Below are positions 47,301-59,730 of a stretch of DNA of 64,000 nt, piece after piece. The first letter of the stretch is position 1, and every line of letters begins with the position of its first letter. The notes beneath the pieces were generated by a model that did no database searches, was not told the DNA's origin, and saw only the letters and a program-made list of their open reading frames with translations. The position numbers and the translations under genes are program-made. Source of the stretch: Phytoseiulus persimilis (lineage: Eukaryota > Arthropoda > Arachnida > Mesostigmata > Phytoseiidae). The stretch is taken from the NCBI GenBank assembly GCA_037576195.1, contig CM075102.1:9238001-9302000 (forward strand), written 5' to 3'.

Positions 47301-50300
47301 CATTTTTTTCCAACTCTGGAGGGGTGATTCGGAGACCAATCTGGCCATTACTTTCCAACTCTGGAGGGGTGATTCCGGACCAATCTGGCCATTACTTTCC
47401 AACTCTGGAGGGGTGATTCCGAGACCAATCTGGCCATTACTTTTCCAACTCTGGAGGGGTGATCCGAGACCAATCTGGCCATTACTTTCCAACTCTGAGG
47501 GGTGATTCCGAGACCAACCAATCTGGCCATTACTTTTCCAACTCTGGAGGGGTGATTCCGGACCAATCTGGCCATTACTTTCCAACTCTGGAGGGGTGAT
47601 TCGAGACCAATCTGGCCATTTTTCCAACTCTGGAGGGGTGATTCGAGACCAATCTGGCCATTACTTTCCAACTCTGGAGGGGTGATTCCGAGACCAATCT
47701 GGCCATTACTTTCCAACTCTGGAGGGGTGATTCCGAGACCAATCTGGCCATTTTTCCAACTCTGGGGGGTGATTGATTCGAGACCAATCTGGCCATTACT
47801 TTTCCAACTCTGGGGGGTGATTCCGGACCAATCTGGCCATTACTTTCCAACTCTGGAGGGGTGATTCCGAGACCAATCTGGCCATTACTTTCCAACTCTG
47901 GAGGGGTGATTCCGGGACCAATCTGGCCATTACTTTCCAACTCTGGAGGGGTGATTCCGAGACCAATCTGGCCATTACTTTCCAACTCTGGAGGGGTGAT
48001 TCCGAGACCAATCTGGCCATTACTTTCCAACTCTGGAGGGGTGATTCCGAGACCAATCTGGCATTACTTTCCAACTCTGGGGGTGATTGATTCCGGACCA
48101 ATCTGGCCATTACTTTTCCAACTCTGGAGGGGTGATTCCGAGACCAATCTGGCCATTACTTTCCCAACTCTGGAGGGGTGATTCCGAGACCAATCTGGCC
48201 ATTACTTTCCAACTCTGGAGGGGGGGTGATTCCGGACCAATCTGGCCATTATTTTTCCAACTCTGGAACTCTGAGGGACCAATCTGGCCATTACTTTCCC
48301 AAATTCTGGGGGGTGATTCGGCCAATCTTTCCAACTTCTGGAGGGGTGGGGTGATTCCGGACCAATCTGGCCATTACTTTCCAACTCTGGAGGGGTGATT
48401 CCGAGACCAATCTGGCCATTACTTTCCAACTCTGGAGGGGTGATTCCGAGACCAATCAATCTGGCCATTTTCCAACTCTGGAGGGGTGATTCCGGGGACC
48501 AATCTGCCATTACTTTACTTCCGAAACTTTGATGCTGGGGTGATTCGAGGAAAGTGCCCATTCTTTCCAACTCTGGAGGGGTGATTCCGAGACCAATCTG
48601 GCCCTCCCGAAGGTCTCATGACACTCTGGAGGGGTGATTCCGGACCAATCTGCCATTACTTTTCCAACTCTGGAGGGGTGATTCCGGACCAATCTGGCCA
48701 TTACTTTCCAACTCTGGGGGGGTGATCCCGAGACCAATCTGGCCATTACTTTCCAACTCTGGAGGGGTGATTCCGAGACCAATCTGGCCATTACTTTCCA
48801 ACTCTGGAGGGGTGATTCCGAGACCAATCTGGCCATTACTTTCCAACTCTGGAGGGGTGATTCCGAGACCAATCTGGCCATTACTTTCCAACTCTGGAGG
48901 GGTGATTCCGAGACCAATCTGGCCATTACTTTCCAACTCTGGAGGGGTGATTCCGAGACCAATCTGGCCATTACTTTTCCAACTCTGGAGGGGTGATTCC
49001 GAGACCAATCTGGCCATTACTTTCCAACTCTGGAGGGGTGATTCCGGACCAATCTGGCCATTTTTCCAACTCTGGAGGGGTGATTCCGGACCAATCTCTG
49101 CCATTTACTTTCCAACTCTGGAGGGGTGATTCCGGACCAATCTGGCCATTACTTTCCAACTCTGGAGGGGTGATTCCGAGACCAATCTGGCCATTACTTT
49201 CCAACTCTGGAGGGGTGATTCCGAGACCAATCTGGCCATTACTTTCCAACTCTGGAGGGGTGATTCCGAGACCAATCTGGCCATTACTTTCCAACTCTGG
49301 AGGGGTGATTCCGAGACCAATCTGGCCATTACTTTCCAACTCTGGAGGGGTGATTCCGAGACCAATCTGGCCATTACTTTTCCAACTCTGGAGGGGTGAT
49401 TCCGGACCAATCTGGCCATTACTTTCCAACTCTGGAGGGGTGATTCCGGACCAATCTGGCCATTACTTTCCAACTCTGGAGGGGTGATTCCGAGACCAAT
49501 CTGGCCATTACTTTCCAACTCTGGAGGGGGGGTGATTCCGAGACCAATCTGGCCATTACTTTCCAACTCTGGAGGGGTGATTCCGAGACCAATCTGGCCA
49601 TTACTTTCCAACTCTGGAGGGGTGATTCCGAGACCAATCTGGCCATTACTTTCCAACTCTGGAGGGGTGATTCCGAGACCAATCTGGCCATTACTTTCCA
49701 ACTCTGGAGGGGTGATTCCGAAATGACCAATCTGGCCATACTTTCCAACTCTGGAGGGGTGATTCCGGGACCATTCTGGCCATTACTTTCCAACTCTGGA
49801 GGGGTGATTCCGAGACCAATCTGGCCATTACTTTCCGCCCTCTGGGTGGAGGGGTGATTCAGGGACCAAGCCCTGTATTGGCCATTACTTTCCAACTCTG
49901 GAGGGGTGATTCGTCAGTCAGCCAATCTGGCCATTACTTTCCAACTCTGGTCTTGATTCGGGGGTTTCCCTCTGGAGGGGTGATTCGGGCCATTATTACT
50001 TTTCCAACTCTGGAGGGTGGTTTTTTCCGAGACCAATCTGGCCATTTTTTTCCAACTCTGGAGGGGTGATTCCGAGACCAATCTGGCCATTATTTTCCAC
50101 CATCTCTGGACCAGTTCTGGTGATTCCGAGCCAATCTGGCCTCGCCATCTTTCCAACTCTGACCGGACAATCTGGCGACTTTCCAACTCTGAAGACCGTG
50201 ATCCGAGACCAATCTGGCCATTACTTTCCAACTCTGGGGGGTGATTCCGAGACCAATCTGGCCATTACTTTTCCAACTCTGGAGGGGTGATTCCGGACCA

Positions 50301-53300
50301 ATCTGGCCATTACTTTCCAACTCTGGTTGGGGTGATTCCGAACCAATCTGTACCAGCTTACAGATCCAATGCTATCTGGAGGGTTTGATTCAGCGAGCTG
50401 CTCCAATCTGGCCATTGTTGCCACTCTGGAGGGGTGATTCCGACCAATCTTCGCATTCTTTCAATCTGGAGGGGTGATTCCGAGACCAATCTGGCCATTA
50501 CTTTCCAACTCTGGAGGGTGATTGTCGAGACCAATCTGGCCATTACTTTCCAACTCTGGAGGGGGTGATTCCGGACCAATCAGCCATTACTTTCCAACTC
50601 TGGAGGGATGATTCCGAGACCAATCTGGCCTACTTTTCCATCCTTATCGCGGTGATTCTTCCCACTGCGCTGTTCCAGACCGTCTCTGTTCTTTTGTCAA
50701 CTCGGAGGGGTGATTGGACTCCAATAGGGGCATTACTTTCCATACTTGCGATGGACTCTGGGGGGTGATTCCGGGCCAATCTGGCCATTATTTTCCAACT
50801 CTGGAGGGGTGATTCCGGACCAATCTGGCCATTACTTTCCAACTCTGGAGGGGTGATTCCGAGACCAATCTGGCCATTACTTTCCAACTCTGAGGGGTGA
50901 TTCCGAGACCAATCTGGCCATTACTTTCCAACTCTGGAGGGGTGATTCCGGACCAATCTGGCCATTACTTTCCAACTCTGGAGGGGTGATTCCGGAGACC
51001 AATCTGGCCATTACTTTCCAACTCTGGAGGGGTGATTCCGAGACCAATCTGGCCATTTTCCAACTCTGGAGGGGTGATTCCGAGACCAATCTGGCCATTA
51101 CTTTCCAACTCTGGAGGGGTGATTCCGAGACCAATCTGGCCATTACTTTCCAACTCTGGAGGGGTGATTCCGGACCAATCTGGCCATTACTTTCCAACTC
51201 TGGAGGGGTGATTGGACCAATCTGGCCATTACTTTTCCAACTCTGGAGGGGTGATTCCGAGACCAATCTGGCCATTACTTTCCAACTCTGGGGGTGATTC
51301 CGAGACCAATCTGGCCATTACTTTCCAACTCTGGAGGGGTGATTCCGAGACCAATCTGGCCATTACTTTCCAACTCTGGAGGGGTGATTCCGAGACCAAT
51401 CTGGCCATTACTTTCCAACTCTGGAGGGGTGATTCCGAGACCAATCTGGCCATTACTTTCCAACTCTGGAGGGGTGATTCCGAGACCAATCTGGCCATTT
51501 TTTCCAACTCTGGAGGGGTGATTCCGAGACCAATCTGGCCATTACTTTCCAACTCTGGAGGGGTGATTCCGGACCAATCTGGCCATTACTTTCCAACTCT
51601 GGAGGGGTGATTCCGGACCAATCTGGCCATTACTTTCCAACTCTGGAGGGGTGATTCCGAGACCAATCTGGCCATTACTTTCCAACTCTGGAGGGGTGAT
51701 TCCGAGACCAATCTGGCCATTACTTTCCAACTCTGGAGGGGTGATTCCGAGACCAATCTGGCCATTACTTTCCAACTCTGGAGGGGTGATTCCGAGACCA
51801 ATCTGGCCATTACTTTCCAACTCTGGAGGGGTGATTCCGAGACCAATCTGGCCATTACTTTCCAACTCTGGAGGGGTGATTCCGAGACCAATCTGGCCAT
51901 TACTTTCCAACTCTGGAGGGGTGATTCCGGACCAATCTGGCCATTACTTTCCAACTCTGGAGGGGTGATTCCGAGACCAATCTGGCCATTACTTTCCAAC
52001 TCTGGAGGGGTGATTCCGAGACCAATCTGGCCATTACTTTCCAACTCTGGAGGGGTGATTCCGGACCAATCTGCCATTACTTTCCAACTCTGGAGGGGTG
52101 ATTCCGAGACCAATCTGGCCATTACTTTCCAACTCTGGAGGGGTGATTCCGGAGACCAATCTGGCCATTACTTTCCAACTCTGGAGGGGTGATTCCGAGA
52201 CCAATCTGGCCATTACTTTCCAACTCTGGAGGGGTGATTCCGAGACCAATCTGGCCATTACTTTCCAACTCTGGAGGGGTGATTCCGAGACCAATCTGGC
52301 CATTACTTTCCAACTCTGGAGGGGTGATTCCGAGACCAATCTGGCCATTACTTTCCAACTCTGGAGGGGTGATTCCGAGACCAATCTGGCCATTACTTTC
52401 CAACTCTGGAGGGGTGATTCCGAGACCAATCTGGCCATTACTTTCCAACTCTGGAGGGGTGATTCCGAGACCAATCTGGCCATTACTTTCCAACTCTGGA
52501 GGGGTGATTCCGAGACCAATCTGGCCATTACTTTCCAACTCTGGAGGGGTGATTCCGAGACCAATGGCCATTATTACTTTCCAACTCTGGAGGGGTGATT
52601 CCGGGACCAATCTGGCCATTACTTTCCAACTCTGGAGGGGTGATTCCGGGACCAATCTGGCCATTACTTTCCAACTCTGGAGGGGTGATTCCGAGACCAA
52701 TCTGGCCCATTACTTTCCAACTCTGGAGGGGTGATTCCGAGACCAATCTGGCATTACTTTCCAACTCTGGAGGGGTGATTCCGGGACCAATCTGGCCATT
52801 ACTTTCCAACTCTGGAGGGGTGATTCCGAGACCAATCTGGCCATTACTTTCCAACTCTGGAGGGGTGATTCCGAGACCAATCTGGCCATTAGTTTTCCAA
52901 CTCTGGAGGGGTGATTCCCGAGACCAATCTGGCCATTACTTTCCAACTCTGGAGGGGGTGATTCCGGTACCAATCTGGCCATTACTTTCCAACTCTGGAG
53001 GGGTGATTCCGAGACCAATCTGGCCATTACTTTCCAACTCTGGAGGGGTGATTCCGAGACCAATCTGGCCATTTTTTCCAACTCTGGAGGGGTGATTCCG
53101 AGACCAATCTGGCCATTACTTTCCAACTCTGGAGGGGTGATTCCGGAGACCAATCTGGCCATACTTTCCAACTCTGGAGGGGTGATTCCGAGACCAATCT
53201 GGCCATTTTTCCAACTCTGGAGGGGTGATTCCGGGACCAATGGCCATTAGTTTCCAACTCTGGAGGGTGATTCCGAGACCAATCTGGCCATTACTTTCCA

Positions 53301-53440
53301 GCTCTGGAGGGGTGATTCCGAGACAAATCTAAGCCATACTTTTCAAAACCTGGAGGGGTGATTCCGGGACCAATCTGACCATGCTTCTCCGAATCTGGAG
53401 GGGTGATTACGACACCAATCTGACCATACTTCTCGAGACC
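44306..53440 (-). repeat. 45-bp satellite array 2 (about 200 units)
   Basis: This is the reverse complement of array 1, about 9.1 kb. The unit adjoining the module shares the GATTTCGAG and CTTCCCAAC variants with the module-side units of array 1. Unlike array 1, it has dozens of 1-4-bp indels (repeated loss of GA in CCGAGACC, TTTT expansions, missing bases) scattered through otherwise identical units. The last units (53290-53440) are older and diverged. Open frames are incidental. Confidence 0.93.
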
Positions 53441-53705
53441 ATGATGCTGACCAAGTGAAGAGAGAGGAAAGTGCCTCGATTCCAGGTCAGAACCCTTTCG
53501 AGAATCGGTGGCCACTCCCGAAGGTCTCATGACACTACATTTAAGGCGATGGTGTCTGTCAGCAGTACGGGCTTCGGGCTTCTTGCCTCCTCCGCTCGTA
53601 CCGCCTGTAGCACGTTCGGTGACCCTGCGGGAGCAATGTCATTCTGGAACGCGTTGAGTCTTTGGATCGCCTCGTCCGCCTCGAAAACGAGAATACTATC
53701 TACGG
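53441..53705. other. Right flank of array 2, unidentified
   Basis: This is unique-looking DNA between the array and the repeat block. On the minus strand about 55 residues read open (VFEADEAIQRLNAFQ near 53650), but I do not recognise them. Pieces of this flank also occur inside the array near 48520-48630. Confidence 0.5.
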
Positions 53706-54750
53706 CAGCTTTTCGATCGATTCGATCTGACTTTGTCCCAAGTACATGCTTGGCATCGATTTGGAGAACGCCGTTCCAGACGATGATTTAGAAGCATAAG
53801 AATCTGTTTGGGAGTACATTCTACAGGTAGCGATGAGAAACGCAGAACGAGCCTCTCATCTCTTGATCTGTCTCGAGACAATGGTGTACGACTTGTTTTC
53901 AGAGCATGTTTCCGTTTCCCTGGTACTTCAACGGGACTCAGGGGTGATTGCCATGAATTGTCTCCGAAAGCTCGGAGCGAGCGGTGGAGGAAGCGTTCCA
54001 TTCTTATTCTGTTTCAAATTCTACTTTATCGAATCTCGTGACAGAGATTCATAGGGTGCGGACCATCAATCCATCTGTTTCAGACTGAGAGGAAAAATTC
54101 GAGCTCTTTCCGTTGCTTCGCTCCCCTTGCACCAAAAACATCATCGATGACGATTTGTGCGGCTTGTCCTGGAGTTGGGTTCGTCGTCAATCGGCGCAGG
54201 CCTCCCGAAGCATCATCGAGATTGATTGGTTGTGAGTCAGAGCTGGTATCTGATGAACAGTTGACCATCGCCCGATAAGTCCCCCGATAAGTGCTTGGGT
54301 GCCACGCTAAGCTACCAATCTTGGGTTCAATCCCCGGCCGACAACAAAAATTTCTTATGTGGTAAAAAGAGGATTCAATTTGTATTAGAATCAAATCTGA
54401 ACCATCTCAAGACCCAAGCCCACCAACCGCAATGGGATTTGCGAGGCGATAGGGAGTGTTACTGGAGCAATACCGAAAGGTGATCCCGGGACACTTCTGA
54501 GGGCTGGCTGAGAGGTTCAGCCGGAAAACAAACGACCCAACAATCTGGTTATTCTTAGCAATGCCGCCCCTTAGAGTTTCAGCTTGGAGTTGAGATAACT
54601 TAGGTGTTCCAATGTTGTCCAACGCGAAACTGCACTTGAAATGATCTGTGATTTGTAGTCACTTGCTTAGCGTATTGAGATCGTGCGACCAATAGTAATC
54701 GCTCCCGCTCTCGATTCTTCTCCCACACATTTGCTCCCTCATGTCAACGT
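53706..54750 (+). repeat. Dispersed repeat block, copy 4, split by a SINE
   Basis: Starts at the same CAGCTTTTCGATCGATTCG point as copy 3. It is interrupted at about 54290 by a SINE and resumes at about 54540 (CAATCTGGTTATTCTTAGCAATGCCGCC). Taken with 42766-43618 it is the continuation of the IR-C segment beyond array 2. Confidence 0.82.
54291..54531 (+). mobile_element. tRNA-derived SINE, copy 2
   Basis: Has the B-box GGGTTCAATCCCCGG and the common body and 3' end (GAGAGGTTCAGCCGGAAAACA). The 5' end starts at TGCTTGGGTGCCACGC, so the A-box part is missing. It is inserted in repeat block copy 4. Confidence 0.9.
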
Positions 54751-54759
54751 AATTCGGAA

Positions 54760-54990
54760 AAAAATACTCGGAAGCACTGCTCGTCAAACGTCTCAAGTGA
54801 GTTCAATTCATTGAAATCAATACGAGCCGCATCGGCTCGCTTCGGACGTTTCACTGGCAGTTTTTCTTCAAAAAAAATAATAGACATCTCTCGAGGCTTC
54901 ACGCGGATCACACGCGGAAAAGAATACCAGAGTCGGACCATTTTCCACCGAGTTATGACCAAAGGAACGAAGAGTAAGAGAATTTCCGAA
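54760..54990. repeat. Fragment related to the foldback element
   Basis: The part CATTTTCCACCGAGTTATGACC...GAGTAAGAGAATTTCCGA near 54938-54990 resembles the right arm of the 24519-25475 element (CCGAGTTATGAGCG...GGTAAGAAAGTTCCCGA). The rest is diverged. Confidence 0.55.
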
Positions 54991-57800
54991 TTGCGGGCTG
55001 GAAGGTGAGCCTTGATAACTATTTTCATCGCGGAAACGCGTGGTTCCAGTCGCGCACATCGACCCTGTATCTATCGAACGTTGTTGTATAGCGCGCGGCA
55101 TGATGAACGAGTAGACGGTGAACCATCGACGAATTTGTCGTATCTTCAGCCTCAGGCTGTTCTCCGGGCGAGGGCTCGAGGTGCAACGGATTTCCTTCCA
55201 AACCCTCCCGCCATCGATGTCGACGACAAATTGCAACCGTCTGCGACCGCAGTATCCGTTTTGTTTCTCTGACGTGCCGCAAAGGTCTATCTTATAGCAT
55301 CCACACGTCCTTGTTGGACCAGCTCACGATGACATTCCATACGAGCAAGAGAGATGGCCACGCCGCCACTGGCATCAGCCTAACGGCCCGGAGACGGCAG
55401 ACGGGAGTCATCATGGCTCCGAAGAAATGGAGAACTGCAACGCATACAATCTAGTTCTTCGGCCACTCGAAAGTGACCATCGAGCAGCTCACTCGGAGAG
55501 GCGAGAATGTCAGTTCCGGAAGGAAGTGCGCCTGAAGCCCCGATCATCATCGCAACGCAGACAGTCGATGATTTATCGTCGCTTCTTCAATTGCGCCGCT
55601 CGTTATCCGTGAACATCCGATAGGACGAGCAACACTCGAATCTACCGTTCCATTTCATCCTATGAGTACTTCTGCCATCAAGGTGATACCCACCAAGATC
55701 ATTGGATGTTCTGCGGGTAAATCCGAAACCAAATCACGTGAGTCCTCCCGAGCACTGGAGGGTGGAGAACCCTCCTTCCGTGGGACCCTCTCCACATTGT
55801 CCTCCTGTGCGCAGGCGCCTCCCGGCTGCTCTCAAGCGCAGCATCAGGACACTCCTGCTTGTGAGCGTCGAAGGCAGGATGAAGTTCCTCTGACATCCAC
55901 TATGTATCAACAAACACAACAAGCACAAGGTGAGTCTCTGAACTGCACTGGGACAGTTCCGAGGGAATGTCTCATTGAATACGAGGCGACTCCCTCACCA
56001 CGAATGATTTCATCTTCTCCTATGATCTTGGTTGGTTTTTGCTTCGTTGTGAGAAGGGTTTGAAGCGTTCGGAGAGCGGTCTCGAGAACCGTTGTGTCAA
56101 CGACGTTTCATTCATCCCCGATCGGGAGGCATAGTCGACAGATAGTCTCTCTTATTTCTGGTTTGCGATCAGGATCCACGAAGCGCGGATTTGATTGCGT
56201 CGTAAGGAGATCGTTTGCGTTCTCGACACTCCACGCGAGTCTCTCTCTCACAGCATCGCAGAGTCATCCCCGGGAACAGCAAAGATTTCCGGTGAAGGCA
56301 TGACATTCGCTCATCGAGCCCCCACGTGTCGCTTCTGCACTCATTTTTATCTCGAGGAGATATCGTCGAAATTCATCCGAAATATGTAGCTTCACGATTC
56401 GTATTTCGTGATTATTGAATTGTGCCAGAACGTCGCCTCCCCAGTTTGGTTCGGCAAGTGATCGTCATTCGAAATTCGCGAGGAAACGGCGAGAATTCCG
56501 GGTGAGGGCTGCCAGCGCCTTCCGAACGAAAATGAAGGGCGGTCACGAGCTAGACTCACTCTTTTGTCGTTGAGTTTGGCCCAGCTGTGCTGCTTCGAGC
56601 AATCCATGTGTGCCTTCCCTGATGAAAGCAACTCCAAGCGCATCGCACCAGTCTCGATTAAACGATCCGTCGTTCGGAAGCGGTGTTCCGATAGAATCGG
56701 ATGGATGGGTTTCCCGAGGGACAAGCTTCGCAAATTTCGCGCGCTCATACGCACATGGGTGTCATGTTCGGACGGAAGCATCCCTTGAATAAGTCAGGTA
56801 TTTCCCTTCGACCCCCTCACCGCATAATTCAGGTGTCGCGTGACGACATACCTCGTCAAGAAACGATCATCAGGCGATCAGCCGTGTTTGCACTTACGCG
56901 AATTACAAGACTTTCGATCTGCATCCAGTCGGTGGAGCTCCGAGCAAGACCTCCTGTAACGTGATGGAGAAATATCAGTAGACAATACCGGAATGCACCA
57001 CCTCTTGAGTTTCAATTCGAACTTTATTCTAGAAGCTACGGATGCGCGCAGCCATATAAGCTCCTGATAAGGTGAGGTTATCTTAGTAATCGCTACGAGG
57101 CCGCGTTAGCCATGTTTCGTTAGTTGACTAAGCTGGTGGTGAAGTTGCCCACCGGCGGGTTGGCACAAGAATTGCGTAGAAAGTCAAGGTACTGGCTCCA
57201 TTTCCGACGAGGAATATGAGCCCAATCATTCTCTCTGGGACGAATGTCACGCGAACAGAACATGGTTCCCGGCCGCCTCACCCCTCAATAGGATCTCCTT
57301 CGAGCATGAGTGCTGGCGAAAGAGCTCAAGTCAATCGGGCCCACTTCTTGGAGTTCGGTACAGTCGGAAGACGTGCACTTCGCGAGACTGTACGATGGCA
57401 AGATCCCCAATGAGGTTAGCATCGTGAGACTAGTTATTCGCAAACACATGCGCTTCAGTGAGGTGAAAGCAGACAATATAATACTTGTTACAAGAGCTGG
57501 AACGGAAACAACTACCGTGCCAGCGTGGACGTTCATCGGGCTGAATAATCTGTAACTCAACATACTCTGTCATCGTTTTCGCTGACCGCTGAGCGGAACG
57601 GGCGGCAAATACGGGAAATTGCTCGGCCACTATGGCTTACTTTACTACTCACCCCAAGCTGAGCGTACTATATCAGGTGAACCAGAGTTTGAGTTCCCAA
57701 TCCAGAAGTTCAACTGAAAAATGGCGACTCAGCTCGCTGAAGTCATTCCAAAGCAGCAAATTCACGAGCCGCACACCCTTCCCGTAGGCCATGACCCCAA
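54991..57800. other. No gene recognised
   Basis: Several frames of 60-133 codons exist on both strands (for example 55662-56063 and 57310-57555 on plus, 56781-56392 on minus) without recognisable domains. A good donor-like AAG|GTGAGT occurs at about 55930 in the first. Part of this may be upstream or regulatory DNA of the fucosyltransferase gene; a TTTCAG at about 57825-57830 just before its start could be the acceptor of a 5'-UTR intron. Confidence 0.5.
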
Positions 57801-57842
57801 GATTCACCGAATCGTTTTTCACTTTCAGGCAACGCGCTGCCA

Positions 57843-59292
57843 ATGAAGTTGTCGCGGTTACACTGGTTCCACCGGTGGAGCCCCTTCTACGAAAGACCAA
57901 CGCTTCTACGGAATCCATCCCAGAAACTTTTGTTCGTATATTTCGCTGCGTGTATCGCTTGCGTCTACGTTGTCTACGTGGTCTCAGCTCCGAACGGCGC
58001 TCCCTCAGTGTCCGATCTCGAGGTTACTTCGAACGATTATCCGGCCAGAGTGGCGATGCCCACTGTGCACCATGAGCCTTCGAAACGAATCAATTTTAGC
58101 CCGATCAAAGACATGAATTCAGATGGGGGAACTAAAGATCAAACCGTGCTCTCGATCACGGAATTCAAAACGATTTTACTCTGGAATTCATTTTTCAAAC
58201 AACCCGACTACATTCCGCCGCTATCGAGCATGTGTCCTGGCTACCCCTGCAACATCACATCGAACCGCTCAGCGGAGGCTGACGCTGTCATCGTTCACCT
58301 AAGAGACATCGACGCCGGGGATGTTCCGAAACGCAGGTCACGTGATCAGATTTTCGCGCTCCTGAATGCAGAAGCGCCCCCGTACTCCCCGCCACTTCCC
58401 GACACATTCAACGATCTATTCAATTGGACAATCACATATCGGCTGGATGCTGATTTTCCACTGATCAAGACGGCGGAGAGCTTCTATCGCTATAAACAAA
58501 TGAGCAAGCAAGACTACTTTGCCAACAAAACGAAAATGGCCGCCTGGTTCGTGTCTCACTGCAGTACTTCAAGCGAGCGCGAGACTCTGGTGTCTGAACT
58601 CGCAAAGTACGGTGTCCATACCGATATTGTCGGAACCTGTGGGCCATTGAAATGTCCACGCGACGAAGCCAATGATTGTTACAAAGAGTTCTCGAAACAC
58701 TATCTTTTTTACCTGAGCTTTGAGAATGCCATATGTACAGATTATGTGACTGAGAAACTGTTCAACGCGCTGCAGTTTGGAGAAATGGTCCCTGTGGTAC
58801 TTGGCGGTGCAGATTATTCGAGGGTCGCGCCACCCGGAAGCTATATAAATGTGAATAAGTTTGGTAGTGTCAAAGAGCTCGCGCTATACCTGCAGAAAGT
58901 TGGCAACGACCCGAAACTCTACAACAGCTACCATCAGTGGAGGTCAGTCTGAAGATCAATAACGAAAACGTATACGCTTCATTAGATCATTTCAATTGTC
59001 AATTGAACGGAACGATGAGCGGAAACTCTGAGCTCGAGATTGTATCGAACAATTACTTAGCCTTGGTCCAAGGAATCGACGATTCCCGGGGTGGTCGAAG
59101 TCTACAATGACTCAATGTCTCAATTTTTCTTTCAGGAATTTCTATCAGTTGACGGAGCCCATGCACTACGCCTGCAGACTCTGTGCCAGACTGCACACAG
59201 TTCATCGGCGGCGCATGTACCAGGACTTCAACGCTTACTGGCATACGAACACATGCCATGGGAGTTGGAGGAAAGCCTACAAGATCCATTGA
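57843..59292 (+). CDS. Alpha-1,3-fucosyltransferase (GT10)
   Basis: Two exons, 57843-58942 and 59136-59292, with a GAG|GTCAGT donor and a TTTCAG acceptor 193 bp apart, give 418 residues. It is a type II Golgi membrane protein: short cytosolic tail, TM at about residues 29-48 (LLFVYFAACIACVYVVYVV), stem, then the GT10 catalytic domain. Conserved blocks are FNWTITYR, the VSHCSTSSER to VGTCGPLKC region, and the nucleotide-sugar motif LSFENAICTDYVTEK with FNAL-GEMVPVVLGG. Exon 2 supplies the cysteine-rich C terminus (CRLCARLH...TCHG) normal for insect core alpha-1,3 enzymes. The enzyme transfers fucose from GDP-fucose to N-glycans or related acceptors; the exact acceptor is not visible. Splicing at the first donor-like site is required, since the unspliced frame stops 10 bp later. 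Confidence 0.93.
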
Positions 59293-59458
59293 CAGAGTTT
59301 CGGGCAAACGAATGAACCATCGGAGACCGACCATTTTTGGCCCCAGCGAATTCAATTACATTATTGACGCTTCTAGTCGTCGTTCCCGTTGAGGAAAAGT
59401 GATACAACATGTGAAAGGGTATTTAAAGTGAGAGGAGTAGTTAGAATTTTCCAGTAGC

Positions 59459-59724
59459 TCGTTGGCCGTGTGGCATAAACCAACGCCTTGGGTGCCACGC
59501 TGAGCTAGAAATCGCGGGTTCGATCCCCGGCCGGGACAACAAATTTCTTGTGTGGTAAAAAGAGGATTTAATTTATATCAGAATTGAATCTGAGCCATCT
59601 TAAGACCCAAGCCCACCGCCCGCAATGGGATTTGCGAGGCGATAGGGAATGTTACTGAAGCAATGCCGAAAGGTGATCCCGGGACACTTCGGAGGGCTGG
59701 CTGAGAGGTTCAGCCGGAAAACAA
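59459..59724 (+). mobile_element. tRNA-derived SINE, copy 3 (full length)
   Basis: About 266 bp. The A-box-like TGGCCGTGTGG (59463-59473) and B-box GGTTCGATCCCC (59517-59528) are spaced as in tRNA genes. The body and CAGCCGGAAAACAAA end are shared with the other two copies. AGTAGC on both sides (59453-59458 and 59725-59730) may be the target-site duplication. It lies 170 bp downstream of the fucosyltransferase stop in the same orientation. Confidence 0.92.
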
Positions 59725-59730
59725 AGTAGC

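Noticed and set aside
44306-53440. Many overlapping 60-290-codon frames in array 2.
   Set aside because: They are shadows of the satellite unit broken at each indel and have no start, stop or splice context of their own.
53471-53791. A plus-strand 106-residue frame at the right edge of array 2.
   Set aside because: It crosses from unidentified flank into repeat block 4, whose other copies have no such frame.
55662-55935. The frame MSTSAIKVIPTKIIGCSAG resembles the start of a nuclear-receptor zinc finger (IPCKVCGDKSSG), and a GTAAAT donor-like site follows.
   Set aside because: All expected cysteines but one are absent, the next finger is not found downstream, and the match is only about eight residues, so chance is likely.
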